Below, in pieces: positions 1-9,900 of a stretch of DNA of 64,000 nt (its first letter is position 1; each line of letters starts with the position of its first letter). Source of the stretch: Brevundimonas mediterranea. Lineage in GTDB: Bacteria > Pseudomonadota > Alphaproteobacteria > Caulobacterales > Caulobacteraceae. A program made the position numbers and the translations under genes. The stretch spans positions 124,001 to 188,000 of the forward strand of contig NZ_JACIDA010000003.1 of the NCBI RefSeq assembly GCF_014196125.1, given 5' to 3'. Under the pieces are notes generated by a model. It was not told the DNA's origin and ran no database searches. It saw only the letters and a program-made list of their open reading frames with translations.

Positions 1-2
1 TC

Positions 3-155
3 GACATCCTCGAGCTGGACGTCGCGATGGGCCAGGGCCACCTGTTCGGCGAACCCCGCGCCATCAAGGAACAGGTCCTGGCCGAGACCGACCCGCCCGC
101 CGACTTCCTGCGCTCCACCCTGCGCAGCGCCGAACAAAGGCGTCGGTTCAGCTGA
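3..155 (+). CDS. EAL-domain protein, C-terminal end (possibly TipF), partial
   Basis: Only the last 50 codons lie in the window; the 5' part is off the left edge. The frame reads a QGHLFGEPR motif about 14 residues in. This resembles the QG-x-LFG-x-P end of EAL (cyclic-di-GMP phosphodiesterase or binding) domains, followed by a short charged tail and TGA. In Caulobacter the EAL protein TipF, a c-di-GMP receptor needed for flagellar assembly, ends in a similar way, so TipF is a reasonable guess that needs the missing part. The identification as an EAL tail is fairly sure; the gene name is inference. Confidence 0.65.
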   Translation, partial: DILELDVAMGQGHLFGEPRAIKEQVLAETDPPADFLRSTLRSAEQRRRFS

Positions 156-232
156 ACCGCCCTATCTGCCTCCTCCTCATTTCATGGGGAGGAGACTTTC
201 GTCATGGCGTCCGAGCGGCTACTCAAACGTCC

Positions 233-1102
233 ATGACCCTCCCCCACGCCCTGCCCCACCTCGGCGCCGTCGCCGACGACTATGACATTCTGCTCTGCGA
301 CGTCTGGGGGGTGATCCACAACGGGCGCGAAAGCTGGGCGAGGCCGTGCGAGGCTCTGACGCGATTCAACCGCGAGGGCGGGCATGTGGTGCTGATCTCC
401 AACTCGCCCCGGCCGGCCTCGGACGTGATCGCCCAGTTGGACGGCCTGGGCGTGCCGCGCGAGGCGTGGAAGGCCTTCGTCACCTCCGGAGACGCCACGC
501 GCGCCGAACTGGCCAAGCGGGCGCCCGGCCCGGCCTGGATCGTCGGACCAGAGCGTGACGCCCCCCTCTACGCCGGGCTGGGGCTGGACCGCGCCGCCGG
601 CGCAGAGGCCGCCGCCTTCATCTCCGTCACCGGCCCCGTGGACGACACGACCGAGACGCCCGAGGACTATCGCGAGCGGTTCGCGGTCGGCGCGGCGCGC
701 GATCTGGAGCTGATCTGCGCCAACCCCGATCGGGTGGTTCAGCGCGGCGACAAGCTGATCTACTGCGGCGGGGCGCTGGCCGACCTGTACGAGTCGCTGG
801 GCGGCCGGGTCGTCATGGCGGGCAAGCCCTATGCCCCGATCTATGATCTGGCGATCAAGGAGGCGCAGACGCTGCTGGGCCGGCCGATCGATCGGTCGCG
901 CGTCCTGTGCATCGGCGACGGCGTCGTCACAGACGTCATGGGGGCCAACGCCCAAGCCCTGGACTGCCTGTTCGTCGCCCAGGGCATTCACGGGGACCAG
1001 GCCAAGGGCGAGGACGGGACGCTGGATCCCGGCCGCGCCGGCGATCTGCTGAAGTCTGAAACAACATATGCGCGATACGCCGCGCTCGAACTCGCCTGGT
1101 AA
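233..1102 (+). CDS. HAD-superfamily class IIA hydrolase (TIGR01459 type)
   Basis: A 289-residue HAD-fold phosphatase-like protein. Motif I is DVWGVIHNG with the nucleophilic Asp at about residue 23. The DVWG form, in place of the usual DxD, is typical of the alphaproteobacterial TIGR01459 subfamily. Motif II is a SNSPRP stretch near residues 56-61 and the acidic motif is CIGDGVVTD from about 226. Length fits class IIA (NagD-like) proteins. The substrate is unknown; relatives act on small phosphate esters or nucleotides. It lies between the EAL-protein end and a MaoC gene, all on the plus strand with short gaps. Confidence 0.85.
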   Translation: MTLPHALPHLGAVADDYDILLCDVWGVIHNGRESWARPCEALTRFNREGGHVVLISNSPRPASDVIAQLDGLGVPREAWKAFVTSGDATRAELAKRAPGPAWIVGPERDAPLYAGLGLDRAAGAEAAAFISVTGPVDDTTETPEDYRERFAVGAARDLELICANPDRVVQRGDKLIYCGGALADLYESLGGRVVMAGKPYAPIYDLAIKEAQTLLGRPIDRSRVLCIGDGVVTDVMGANAQALDCLFVAQGIHGDQAKGEDGTLDPGRAGDLLKSETTYARYAALELAW

Positions 1103-1141
1103 GGCTCGCCATTTTGTCGCACCGCAGCTAAAGCCTGCAGC

Positions 1142-1603
1142 ATGGTCGAATTGGTACAGCAGCATCCGTCCGGTGGTTACATCCTGGACGAACTTCACGT
1201 CGGCATGGCCGCCGAGAAAATCGTGGTCGCCACGGAGGACCGGATTCGGCTGTTCGCCGAGGCGTCCGACGACTTCAACCCTGTCCACCTGGACGAGGCC
1301 TTTGCGTCCAAGACCGCCTATCGCGGCCGGATCGCGCATGGCTTGCTGAGCGCCTCGTTCGGATCGGCCGTGGTCGGCACCATGCTGCCGGGCGCCGGGT
1401 CGATCTACATCTCCCAGACCCTGGCCTTTCATCAGCCAGTGCGGATCGACGATGTCGTCCGCATCCTGATTACGGTGATCGAGGTCGAAGCCGAGAGCGC
1501 GCGGGTCAAGCTGAGTTGCGAGGGCTTTGTCAACGACGTGATGATCATGGACGGCGTGGCCGTCGTCCGCGTTCCGCGCCGGCGCAAACCCTCCCAGCGC
1601 TGA
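1142..1603 (+). CDS. MaoC-family dehydratase / (R)-specific enoyl-CoA hydratase-like
   Basis: A 153-residue single hot-dog protein. The hydratase signature runs over roughly residues 41-75: a D-F-N-P-V-H core (Asp and His are the catalytic pair in PhaJ-type hydratases), then RGRIAHGLL. The family hydrates trans-2-enoyl-CoA to (R)-3-hydroxyacyl-CoA, linking beta-oxidation to polyhydroxyalkanoate or lipid metabolism. The stop codon overlaps the ribF start (TGATG at 1601-1605), so the two genes are probably translated together. No PHA synthase is visible nearby, so the exact pathway is open. Confidence 0.8.
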   Translation: MVELVQQHPSGGYILDELHVGMAAEKIVVATEDRIRLFAEASDDFNPVHLDEAFASKTAYRGRIAHGLLSASFGSAVVGTMLPGAGSIYISQTLAFHQPVRIDDVVRILITVIEVEAESARVKLSCEGFVNDVMIMDGVAVVRVPRRRKPSQR

Positions 1604-2532
1604 TGCAGATCGTCCGCGACTGGCGCGACGTTCCCGACGCCCTGAAGGGTGCGGCGGTCGCCGTCGGCGCCTTCGACGGCGTCCACCGGGGCCACCAGGC
1701 GGTCATCGCCGGCGCCAGAGCGGCCGCCGAACGCCTGGGCGCGCCACTGGGCGTCGTCAGCTTCGATCCCCATCCGCGCCGCTGGTTCCAGCCTGAGGCC
1801 GCACCCTTTCGCCTGATGACGCCGGACCAGATGGCCGAGGCCCTGGCGCCTCTGGGGGTGGAGATCCTGTATCTGCTGCCCTTCGACGCCCAGATGGCGG
1901 GCATGAGCGACGCGGACTTCGCCGAACAGGTGCTGGCGCGGGGGCTTGGCGTGCGCCACGCCGCCGTCGGCTTCGACTTCACCTTCGGCAAGGGCCGTTC
2001 CGGCTCGCCCGAGGCTCTGCGCACCTATGGTGAAAGGTTGGGCTTTTCGGTTTCCGTGGCCGAGCGGCTGGACGACGCCGACGGGCTGAAACTGTCGTCC
2101 AGCGCCGTGCGCGAAGCCCTGAAGGCCGGGGACATGGACCGGGCCGCCGCCATCCTGGGCCGCCCCTTCGCCATTCGGGGCGAGGTGATCCACGGCGACA
2201 AGCGCGGCCGCACCATCGGCGTGCCGACCGCCAACATCGCGCTGGGCGATTATATGCGCCCCGCCTTCGGCGTCTATGCGACCCGCAGCCGGCTGGCTGA
2301 CGGCAGGGTCGTCAACGGCGTCGCCAGTCTGGGCGTGCGGCCCATGTATGCGCTGGAGACCCCGCTGCTGGAGGTCTGGCTGTTCGACTTCGACGGCGAC
2401 CTGTACGGCCAGACGGTCGAGACCGAACTGGTCGCCTGGCTGCGCGGCGAGGAAAGCTTCGACGGCCTGGACGCCCTGAAGACCCAGATCGACGCCGATG
2501 CGGCGGCGGCGCGACAGATCTTAGCCTCCTAA
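1603..2532 (+). CDS. ribF: Bifunctional riboflavin kinase / FAD synthetase RibF
   Basis: A 309-residue enzyme that phosphorylates riboflavin to FMN and adenylates FMN to FAD in the cytoplasm. The N-terminal FAD synthetase domain has the nucleotidyltransferase motif FDGVHRGHQ at about residues 24-32. The C-terminal flavokinase domain begins near residue 190, with KRGRTIGVPTAN at about 199-210. The open frame continues 29 codons upstream, but the MQIVRDW start at 1603 gives the usual family length and a TGATG overlap with the MaoC gene. The two tryptophan-halogenase-like flavoproteins further on would use its product. Confidence 0.93.
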   Translation: MQIVRDWRDVPDALKGAAVAVGAFDGVHRGHQAVIAGARAAAERLGAPLGVVSFDPHPRRWFQPEAAPFRLMTPDQMAEALAPLGVEILYLLPFDAQMAGMSDADFAEQVLARGLGVRHAAVGFDFTFGKGRSGSPEALRTYGERLGFSVSVAERLDDADGLKLSSSAVREALKAGDMDRAAAILGRPFAIRGEVIHGDKRGRTIGVPTANIALGDYMRPAFGVYATRSRLADGRVVNGVASLGVRPMYALETPLLEVWLFDFDGDLYGQTVETELVAWLRGEESFDGLDALKTQIDADAAAARQILAS

Positions 2533-2550
2533 TCTCCGCTCATCTCGGCA

Positions 2551-3078
2551 TCAGAGGGCGCGCAGGTCCGCCGCGAACCGTTTCCAGTTCTGCACATAGT
2601 GTTCGGCCGACATCTGAAGGACGGCGATCTGGTCGGGATCGCGTTCGCGAACCACCTTGCCCGGCTGGCCCACGACCAGACTGTTGTCGGGAATGATCTT
2701 GCCCTCGGTCAGCAGCGCATTCGCGCCGATGATGCAGTTGCGGCCGATCTTGACCCCGTTCAGCACCACCGCGCCGATGCCGATCAGGCTGTAGTCGCCG
2801 ACCTCGCAGCCGTGCAGCATGGCCTGGTGGCCGACCGTGACGCCCCGGCCCAGGGTCAGGGGCGAGCCCATGTCGGTGTGCAGGACGCTGCCGTCCTGGA
2901 TGTTGCTGTCAGGCCCCACAGTGATCGGCTCGTTGTCGCCGCGCAGCACCGCGCCGAACCAGACGCTGGCGTTGGGGTGCAGAATCACGTTCCCAATCAC
3001 GGATGCGCTCGGCGCGACCCAGTATTCGCCGGGCGCGGGAAACTGCGGTTTGCTGTCGCCCAATGTGTAAATGGTCAT
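2551..3078 (-). CDS. Gamma-class carbonic anhydrase family protein
   Basis: A 175-residue left-handed beta-helix protein made of hexapeptide repeats (for example [19 protein letters not shown] near residues 26-44). The three histidines expected to bind the metal are H67, H84 and H89. It lacks the long acidic loop of Cam and so resembles the short CamH/YrdA-like group. Whether these short forms have carbonic anhydrase activity varies by species. It is convergent with ribF, 18 nt away, and its upstream side is the gene-free stretch 3079-3401. Confidence 0.85.
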   Translation of the reverse strand: MTIYTLGDSKPQFPAPGEYWVAPSASVIGNVILHPNASVWFGAVLRGDNEPITVGPDSNIQDGSVLHTDMGSPLTLGRGVTVGHQAMLHGCEVGDYSLIGIGAVVLNGVKIGRNCIIGANALLTEGKIIPDNSLVVGQPGKVVRERDPDQIAVLQMSAEHYVQNWKRFAADLRAL

Positions 3079-3112
3079 CAGAACGCCGCCTAATCTTCTA
3101 AAAACGAGGGCT

Positions 3113-3128
3113 TTAACAGATTTCTAAC
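3113..3128 (+). promoter_or_regulatory. Candidate CtrA box upstream of the untranslated interval
   Basis: The pattern TTAA-N7-CTAAC differs by one base from the Caulobacter CtrA consensus TTAA-N7-TTAAC. It lies 35 bp from the start of the divergent carbonic anhydrase gene and faces the gene-free stretch before phoH. Such AT-rich half sites are rare in this GC-rich sequence, but one mismatch and no transcript data keep confidence low. Confidence 0.3.
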
Positions 3129-3352
3129 CACGTTAGCATCAGAGTGTTGATGCGATTCGTGGGTCGCCATTTCGGCCCCGGATCCGAAGCCGGATCAAGC
3201 CCGATCCGGTCATTAGTCGGGGCTTCGCGTGGCGCGTTGGGATCCGGGTTCGGTTGTTCGGCGGCGGGTCCATCCCGTTTCTGACGGCCAAGCTGTGGAT
3301 CCGGGCGGTTGCTGCGATGCAGGCCACGGCCTTTTCCTCCCCAAGACCAGCC

Positions 3353-3383
3353 AAGGCGGAACCCGTATGGGTCCGCCTTTTTT
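3353..3383 (+). terminator. Intrinsic terminator just upstream of phoH
   Basis: An 11-bp stem with a one-base bulge (arms AAGGCGGAACCC and GGGTCCGCCTT), a GTAT loop and a run of six T. It ends about 19 nt before the phoH ATG at 3402, so it ends an upstream transcript or acts as an attenuator in the phoH leader. Confidence 0.75.
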
Positions 3384-3401
3384 CATGCCCTGGAGACGTC
3401 C

Positions 3402-4181
3402 ATGACAAAGCGTGCGGCAATGAAGCGTCAGTCCCGTGAAAGCGGAATCCTGGATTCGCGGGAGTTCATCGAGGAGTCGAAGGTGCGTCGGCTCCACGCC
3501 CCCCATAACGAACGGTCGGGATGGTCTCCCCATTCCTCGAACGACGACCGCGAGCAGGGCTATCTGAAGACGCTGAAGCCGAAGTCGGAAGGCCAGACGG
3601 AAATGATGGCGGCCATCGACGCGCACAATCTGGTCATGGCGCTGGGCCCGGCAGGCACGGGCAAGACCTATCTGGCCGTGGCCAAGGCGGTCGAGGCGCT
3701 GGAGGCCGGCAAGGTCGGCCGCATCGTGCTGAGCCGCCCCGCCGTCGAGGCCGGGGAGTCGATCGGCTTCCTGCCCGGCGACATGGAGGACAAGCTGGCC
3801 CCCTATCTGCGCCCGCTGTACGACGCCCTTTCGGACCGGCTGAGCATGAAACGGGTCAAGGCCCTGATGGCGGAGGGCCTGATCGAGATCGCGCCCATCG
3901 GTTATATGCGCGGCCGCACCCTGAACAACGCCTTCATCGTCGTCGACGAGGCCCAGAACTGCACCTATGTGCAGCTGAAGATGCTGCTGACGCGGCTGGG
4001 CTGGCATTCGACCATGGTGGTCACGGGCGACCCGCAGCAGTCCGACCTGCTGCCGGGCATTTCCGGCCTGGCCGATATTTCGGCCCGTCTGGAGGCCATC
4101 GACGAGATCGCCGTGGTGCGCCTCGCCGAACGCGACATCGTGCGCCACCCGCTGGTGGCCTCTATGATCGGGGTGATCTGA
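3402..4181 (+). CDS. PhoH-family ATPase
   Basis: A 259-residue P-loop protein of the PhoH family, cytoplasmic ATPases related to helicase superfamily I and linked to RNA metabolism and phosphate stress. Walker A is GPAGTGKT at residues 82-89; Walker B is FIVVDEAQN near 176-184; the sensor-like VTGDPQQ follows. It has a short charged N-terminal extension of about 60 residues and none of the N-terminal KH or PIN domains found in longer relatives. The open frame extends upstream through the terminator hairpin, so MTKRAAM at 3402 was chosen. A good terminator follows at 4232-4260. Confidence 0.88.
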   Translation: MTKRAAMKRQSRESGILDSREFIEESKVRRLHAPHNERSGWSPHSSNDDREQGYLKTLKPKSEGQTEMMAAIDAHNLVMALGPAGTGKTYLAVAKAVEALEAGKVGRIVLSRPAVEAGESIGFLPGDMEDKLAPYLRPLYDALSDRLSMKRVKALMAEGLIEIAPIGYMRGRTLNNAFIVVDEAQNCTYVQLKMLLTRLGWHSTMVVTGDPQQSDLLPGISGLADISARLEAIDEIAVVRLAERDIVRHPLVASMIGVI

Positions 4182-4231
4182 GCCCGAACCGCCCTGCATC
4201 CAAGCTTCTCTATGTCGTCAGACGGACCGGC

Positions 4232-4260
4232 AAACCCAGGCGCAGTGCGCGCCTGGGTTT
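4232..4260 (+). terminator. Intrinsic terminator after phoH
   Basis: A perfect 12-bp stem (AAACCCAGGCGC with GCGCCTGGGTTT) around the loop AGTGC, followed by a short T run, 50 bp past the phoH stop. It separates phoH from the sugar locus. The rest of 4261-4629 holds no gene I can support; its one notable element is the LacI-type operator at 4375-4392. Confidence 0.8.
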
Positions 4261-4374
4261 TACGCTTGGGTGCGCCCGCGCCGACTTGCGCTGCGACGTT
4301 TAATTGGACCTCTGACTGAAACGACTTGTGATCCGGCAACCACGCAGAACACCGTTCCATCATATCCATTTCGT

Positions 4375-4392
4375 ATTGTGAACGCTCTCAAT
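4375..4392 (+). promoter_or_regulatory. LacI-type operator ahead of the GH3 gene
   Basis: An 18-bp imperfect palindrome, ATTGTGAACGCTCTCAAT, with 7 of 9 base pairs matching around a central CG. This is the hallmark of LacI/GalR-family operators (TGnnAAnCGnTTnnCA-like). It lies about 240 bp upstream of the GH3 start in the only sizeable promoter region of the locus, whose last gene encodes a LacI-family protein. The pairing of site and regulator is inference. Confidence 0.6.
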
Positions 4393-4629
4393 CCGTGCTT
4401 TCCTTTGCCTGCGAGGGGACGAAGATCCCCCGTGCAGGGAGCGGAACGATCCTCGGCCATTCGGGCCGGCGAACCACGGCGCGACAAACGCCATCCGCAA
4501 ACATGATCGAAAAGCTCGCCTCGGCGAGCAACGATGTCGGCTGTCCGCCGTCATCCCCGATGGTGTGCGCCGCGTCCCAACTTCTGTTCTGACGGCCGTC
4601 GCCGTCTCTGGATGAGTTTGGGAGCCGGC

Positions 4630-6918
4630 ATGAATTTCCTCTCGTTGTCGCTGATCAGTCGTCTCGCCCTGGCGACGGCCGTCGGCATGACGCCTGTTGC
4701 GGTCTTCGCCCAGACGGCCGGTCGGCCAGACTCGAGCGAATCCGCCTCGGCCACGCCCGTAGCAACCGAAGTCGCCGCCCGTGCCGACGCCTTGCTGGCC
4801 CGGATGACGCGTGACGAGAAGCTGCAGCTGATCCACGGCTATTTCCCGCCGATGGCCGCCCGGACGCCCGGCGCCCCCGTCGCCGACATGATTCCCTCGG
4901 CGGGCCATATCCCCGGCATTCCGCGCCTGGGCATACCGACCCTGCGCGAAAGCGACGCCAGCCTGGGCGTCGCCAACCAGGTCGAGCAGCGCAAGGGCGA
5001 CGTCGCCACCGCCCTGCCCTCCAGCCTGGCCACGGCCGCCACCTTCGATCCAGAGATCGCCTATGCCGGCGGGGCCATGATCGGCTCCGAGGCGCGGGCC
5101 AAGACCTTCAACATCCTGCTGGCCGGCGGGGTGAACCTGACGCGCGACCCGTGGAACGGACGGAATTTCGAATATCTGGGCGAGGATCCGCTGCTGGCCG
5201 GGGTCATGGCCGGCGAACATATCCGCGGCGTCCAGTCCAACCGGATCGTCTCGACCATCAAGCATTTCGCCTTCAACGCGCAAGAGACCGGGCGGATGAT
5301 CATGGACGCGCGGCTGGATGAGGCGGCCTTGCGCGAAAGCGACCTGCTGGCCTTCCAGATCGCCATCGAGCGGGGAAATCCCGGCTCGGTCATGTGCGCC
5401 TACAACAAGATCAACGGCGACTGGGCCTGCGAGAACGACTTCCTGCTGAACCAGGTGTTGAAGCGTGACTGGCAGTACAACGGCTGGGTCATGTCGGACT
5501 GGGGCGCCGTCCACTCGACCGAGAAGGCGGCGCTGGCGGGGCTGGATCAGGCCTCGGGCCAGGAACTGGACCGAGCCCTGTATTTCGACGCGCCGTTCCG
5601 CGCGGCGCTGGACGCCGGTCGGATCCCCGAGGCGCGGCTGGACGACATGGTGCGCCGCCTGCTGGTCGGCCTGATCGAGACCGGGGTGCTGGATGCGCCG
5701 GTGGTCACGACCGAACAGCCGATCGACTACGCCCGGAACGCCGAGGTCGCCCAGCGCGCGGCCGAGGCGGGGATCGTCCTGTTGAAGAACCAGGGCGGGG
5801 TCCTGCCGCTGGCCAAGACGGCGAAGCGGATCGTGCTGATCGGCGGCCATGCCGATGTCGGCGTCCTGTCGGGCGGCGGCTCGTCCCAGGTGCGGTCGGT
5901 CGGCGGGGCGCCGGTGGAGATCCCGCTGACCTCGGGCGCTGCGGCCTCGTTCGCCCGGATCACCTGGCACGCGTCCTCGCCGTTGAACGCCATCCGCGCC
6001 GTCGCGCCGGATGCGACCGTGACCTATGTCGACGGCAGGGACCCCGCAGCAGCGGCCGCTGCGGCGCAGACCGCCGACATCGCCGTGGTCTTCGCCACCC
6101 AATGGACCACCGAGGCCCAGGACGTCGAAACCCTGTCGCTGCCCGATGATCAGGACAGCCTGATCGAGGCCGTGGCTGGGGTCAACGCCCGGACGGTGGT
6201 GGTGCTGGAGACCGGCGGGCCAGTGCTGATGCCCTGGCTGGAGAAGACCCCGGCGGTGATCCAGGCCTGGTATCCCGGCCAGCGCGGCGGCGAGGCCATC
6301 GCCCGCATCCTGTTCGGAGAGGTCAATCCGTCAGGCCGCCTGCCGATCACCTTCCCCGCCTCGGCCGACCAGGCGCCGCGCCCGACGCCCCCGGGTCTGG
6401 CGGAGATGAAGGCCGTGGACGCCGCGGCCGCCGCCAATCCCGGTGCGCCACAGGGGGCGGAGCTGCAGCCCTTCCACGTCGACTATCCGGAAGGATCGGA
6501 CGTCGGTTATCGCTGGTACGAACGCAAGGGCCGCAAGCCCCTGTTCCCGTTCGGTCACGGCCTCAGCTACACCAGTTTCGCCTACGCCGACCTGGCGGTG
6601 TCGAACACGCAAGGTCTTAGCGTCGCCGTCGATGTAACCAACAGCGGCGACCGGGCGGGGGCCGAGGTGGCGCAGCTTTATGTCGCCTCAGCCGATCAGC
6701 CCCGTCGCCTGGCCGCCTTTGCGCGCGTCACCCTGGCGCCGGGCGAGACGCGCCGGGTCGTGCTGACGGCCGAGCCGCGCATCCTGGCCGAATACGACAC
6801 CGCATTGCCCGGCTGGCGCATCGCGCCGGGCGATTACCGCATCACCGTCACCCGCGACGCCGCCGAGGCGGGGTTGAGCGCGAACGTCACGCTTTCAGGG
6901 TCGATCATCAAGCCTTGA
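4630..6918 (+). CDS. Glycoside hydrolase family 3 beta-glucosidase (exported)
   Basis: A 762-residue GH3 enzyme that removes terminal beta-linked sugars from oligosaccharides. Residues 1-27 form a signal peptide ending near VFAQT, so it works in the periplasm or at the outer membrane. The (beta/alpha)8 domain carries the catalytic Asp of VMSDWGA at D290. The alpha/beta sandwich and a C-terminal fibronectin-III-like domain (about 640-760) follow, as in BglX-type enzymes. The frame is open 32 codons further up, but ATG 4630 has a GGGAG site and starts the signal peptide. First gene of the sugar locus; the TonB receptor starts 49 bp later. Confidence 0.93.
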   Translation: MNFLSLSLISRLALATAVGMTPVAVFAQTAGRPDSSESASATPVATEVAARADALLARMTRDEKLQLIHGYFPPMAARTPGAPVADMIPSAGHIPGIPRLGIPTLRESDASLGVANQVEQRKGDVATALPSSLATAATFDPEIAYAGGAMIGSEARAKTFNILLAGGVNLTRDPWNGRNFEYLGEDPLLAGVMAGEHIRGVQSNRIVSTIKHFAFNAQETGRMIMDARLDEAALRESDLLAFQIAIERGNPGSVMCAYNKINGDWACENDFLLNQVLKRDWQYNGWVMSDWGAVHSTEKAALAGLDQASGQELDRALYFDAPFRAALDAGRIPEARLDDMVRRLLVGLIETGVLDAPVVTTEQPIDYARNAEVAQRAAEAGIVLLKNQGGVLPLAKTAKRIVLIGGHADVGVLSGGGSSQVRSVGGAPVEIPLTSGAAASFARITWHASSPLNAIRAVAPDATVTYVDGRDPAAAAAAAQTADIAVVFATQWTTEAQDVETLSLPDDQDSLIEAVAGVNARTVVVLETGGPVLMPWLEKTPAVIQAWYPGQRGGEAIARILFGEVNPSGRLPITFPASADQAPRPTPPGLAEMKAVDAAAAANPGAPQGAELQPFHVDYPEGSDVGYRWYERKGRKPLFPFGHGLSYTSFAYADLAVSNTQGLSVAVDVTNSGDRAGAEVAQLYVASADQPRRLAAFARVTLAPGETRRVVLTAEPRILAEYDTALPGWRIAPGDYRITVTRDAAEAGLSANVTLSGSIIKP

Positions 6919-6967
6919 GCCAATGCCGCACAACAAAAACGCGGCGCCAATGAGGAGGGAGAACGAG

Positions 6968-9900
6968 ATGAGAATCCACAAGAGGCCCATGCTGGCGGCC
7001 TTGATGGCGAGTTCGGCGCTTGTCGCGCCGGCCTATGCCCAAACCGCGGAACAGGCGCCGATCCCGGCGCCCCAAGACCCGACCGAGGTCGGCGAGATCA
7101 TCGTCACCGGCATCCGGGCGTCGCAGACCCAGTCGATCAACGTCAAGCGCAACGAGACGGCGCTGGTTGATGCGATCTCGGCCGAAGACATCGGCAAACT
7201 GCCCGACGTCACCGTGGCCGACGCCCTGCAACGCATCGCGGGCATCCAGATCCGACGCACCGCCGGCGAAGGCTCGACCGTCAACATCCGCGGCCTGCCG
7301 CAGGTCGTGACCCTGCTGAACGGCGAACAATATCTGAGCCCCGGCAACCTGGGGAGAGCCGAGCCGAACCTGAACGACGTGCCGTCGCAGCTGATGAGCT
7401 CGATCGTCGTCTTCAAGTCGCAAGACGTGACGAACGCTCAGTCCGGCATCTCCGGCACGATCGACCTGCGCACCCGCCGGCCGATGGACTTCAGCTACGG
7501 CACGACCGTCACGGGCGCGGCCGAATACCAAACGGGCGAACGCACCCGTCAGGACGACTATCTGATCAACGGCCTGCTGAACTGGCGCGGCGACCGGATG
7601 GGCGTGATGGTCTCGGGCGTCATGAGCAAGTCGAACCTGGGCAACAACTACGCCGGGGTCGCGGGCAGCCTGTTCGGCAGCAATGACTGGGGCGGGTCGG
7701 GCAACGCCTGGCTCGCGCCTCACGGCTATGAAATGTTCAACCGCGTGGTCGAGCGCGAGCGGGTCGGCCTGAACGCCGCCTTCCAGTTCGATATCGAGGA
7801 CGGCATCCGTCTGACGGCAGAGGCCTTTTATACCAAGCAGGACGAGTATAACCGCGCCGCCGGCCTGAACGTCTCCAACCGCTGGAGCGGCCTGGGTTGG
7901 CTGACGCCGACCGAGTCGACCGACACCGGCCTGGGCTGGCTGGACGTCGAGGAATACGACGTCGACGCCTGGTGGGTGAACTCCTTCACCGTCAACCGTG
8001 TCACCAACAACGAGTCCAAGAACTTCAACCTGGAGCTGGACTACGACAAGGGCGGCCCCTTCACCTTCAACGCCCGGGCCGTCAAGGCCGACGCCTCGCT
8101 GCTGAGCATGAACGGCCAGGTGCAGGGCGACTTGTCGAACTGGCAGTACGGATCTGACAGGGCCTTCACCCTGTTCCGTCAGGGCGCGGACCGAACGCGC
8201 GGCACCTTCTACCCCGCCTCCATCGCCGCCATGTACCCGGCCTCACAATACTCAAACGGCGTCGTGGGCAGCCAGGGCGGCCGCTACATCAACCCCAACC
8301 CGCTAGGCTATGGAGCGGACCCCCAACTGCATATCGACACCGGCGGCTCGAAGCTGGCCTGGAGCGGCTTCGAGAACAACATCGTCGGCGGTTTGGGCAA
8401 CGTCCCGCTAAGCCAATATATGTCGAACTTGGACTCCTATACAGTCGGAGCCTATTCGTCGGAAGGCAACCAGCGCAACAACTCGGACCTGACTGTGGTC
8501 CGGTTCGACGGGTCGTACGAGTTCCAGGAGGCGCCGGCGTTCGGCTTCCTGACCCGCGTCGACGCCGGCGTCCGCCACAGCGGCCGCGAGGTCGAGGTCA
8601 CCAACTTCCACCTGTTCTCGGACTTCTACGCCGGAAAGGGCGCAGGCAACCAGGCGGGTTGTTCGGCGCAGTGGAAAGCCATCGACGTCGTCATGGACAA
8701 TCCGCAGTGCCAGGCAGGGGAGTTCGTCTCCAACCCCGGCTTCAACGCAGCCCTCGCGGTCGACGCCACCCCCAGCAGTTGCACCGCCGGCACGGTCGCC
8801 AACACCCCAACCTGCTTCCAGGGCTATACGGTCAATCGGCCAACGCTGCTGCGCGAGAACAACAACACCTACTTCCTGACCGACTTCGGTTCGGTCGCCT
8901 CGGGCATTCCCGGGGTGTGGGTGGCCGATCCGCGCGATTTCGACGATCCCCGCGCCTTCCAGCAGCGGGTGTTCGGCAACGCCTATGACGTGATCATCCC
9001 CGGCAACTCGTATGACGTCGACCTCTATGAGGACAGCGCCTATGTGAACGGGGCGATCGAGTTCGGCCAACTGCACGGCGACGTCGGCGTGCGTATGGTC
9101 CGCACCGAACTGCGAGTCCGCCAGAACCAGACCGGCGACGTCCGCGCTTATGGCGACACGAACAACGACATCGGCGATACGATCGCGAGCCGCAGCTACA
9201 CGGACTGGTTGCCGTCGGTGAACCTGGCCTATGACTTCAGCGACAAGCTGCGTCTGCGAGCCGCCTACGCCAAGACGATGATCCCGCTGGACCTCGGAAG
9301 TTACGGCGGCGGCGTCACCATTTCGACCGCCGATTCCAACGGCCCGACGCCATTGGATCCGACGGCTCCGCCACGCGGCATCCGTCGCGTGACCGGCGCC
9401 ACCTTGGCCGGCAGCCCGGACCTAGATCCATGGCGCTCGAGCAACTTCGATCTGGCGCTGGAGTACTATTACGGCCCCGCGACGATGTTCAACATTGCGG
9501 CCTTCCGCCTGAACATCGACAGCTTCGTCCGTCGCGGCACCGTGACCTGCGGCGCTGAATACCCGGACGGCGACGGCGTCATCCGTCGTTGTGTGGATGT
9601 CAACCGTCCGATCCAGGCCGACGGCGGTGAGTTGCAGGGCATCGAGTTAGGCGCGAAGATTGGCCTGTCCGACTTCATCGACACCCCGATCTGGTCTGAC
9701 TTCGGTTTCGATGGCAGCTACACCTTCTCCGATAGTTCGTCGAACGACACAGCGTTGAACGGAGATTTTCTGCCCTTCCAAGACAACTCCGAGCAGTCTT
9801 TGAATGCCGCTGTCTGGTATCAGGGCGACAAGCTTCAGGCCCGCGTGGCCTGGAACTATCGTACGCCGCGCCTGAACAGCACCTTCGGAAGCATCCCGAT

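Larger units (their letters stand above)
3079..3401. other. Gene-free interval with inverted repeats, possible small-RNA locus or phoH leader
   Basis: No convincing protein-coding frame is seen in this 323-bp stretch. It contains a CtrA-like box at 3113-3128. GGATCCG recurs at 3180-3186, 3240-3246 and 3297-3303, and the first copy forms a GATCCG-AAGC-CGGATC hairpin. A strong intrinsic terminator sits at 3353-3383, about 20 nt before the phoH ATG. A terminator with no gene in front of it suggests either a short non-coding transcript or an attenuated phoH leader. I found no signature of SRP RNA, RNase P RNA or tmRNA. Confidence 0.4.

Noticed and set aside
3079..3401. SRP RNA, 6S RNA or tmRNA in the gene-free stretch
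   Set aside because: The conserved SRP tetraloop region, RNase P-like boxes and tmRNA tag frame are not visible; only hairpins and a terminator are.
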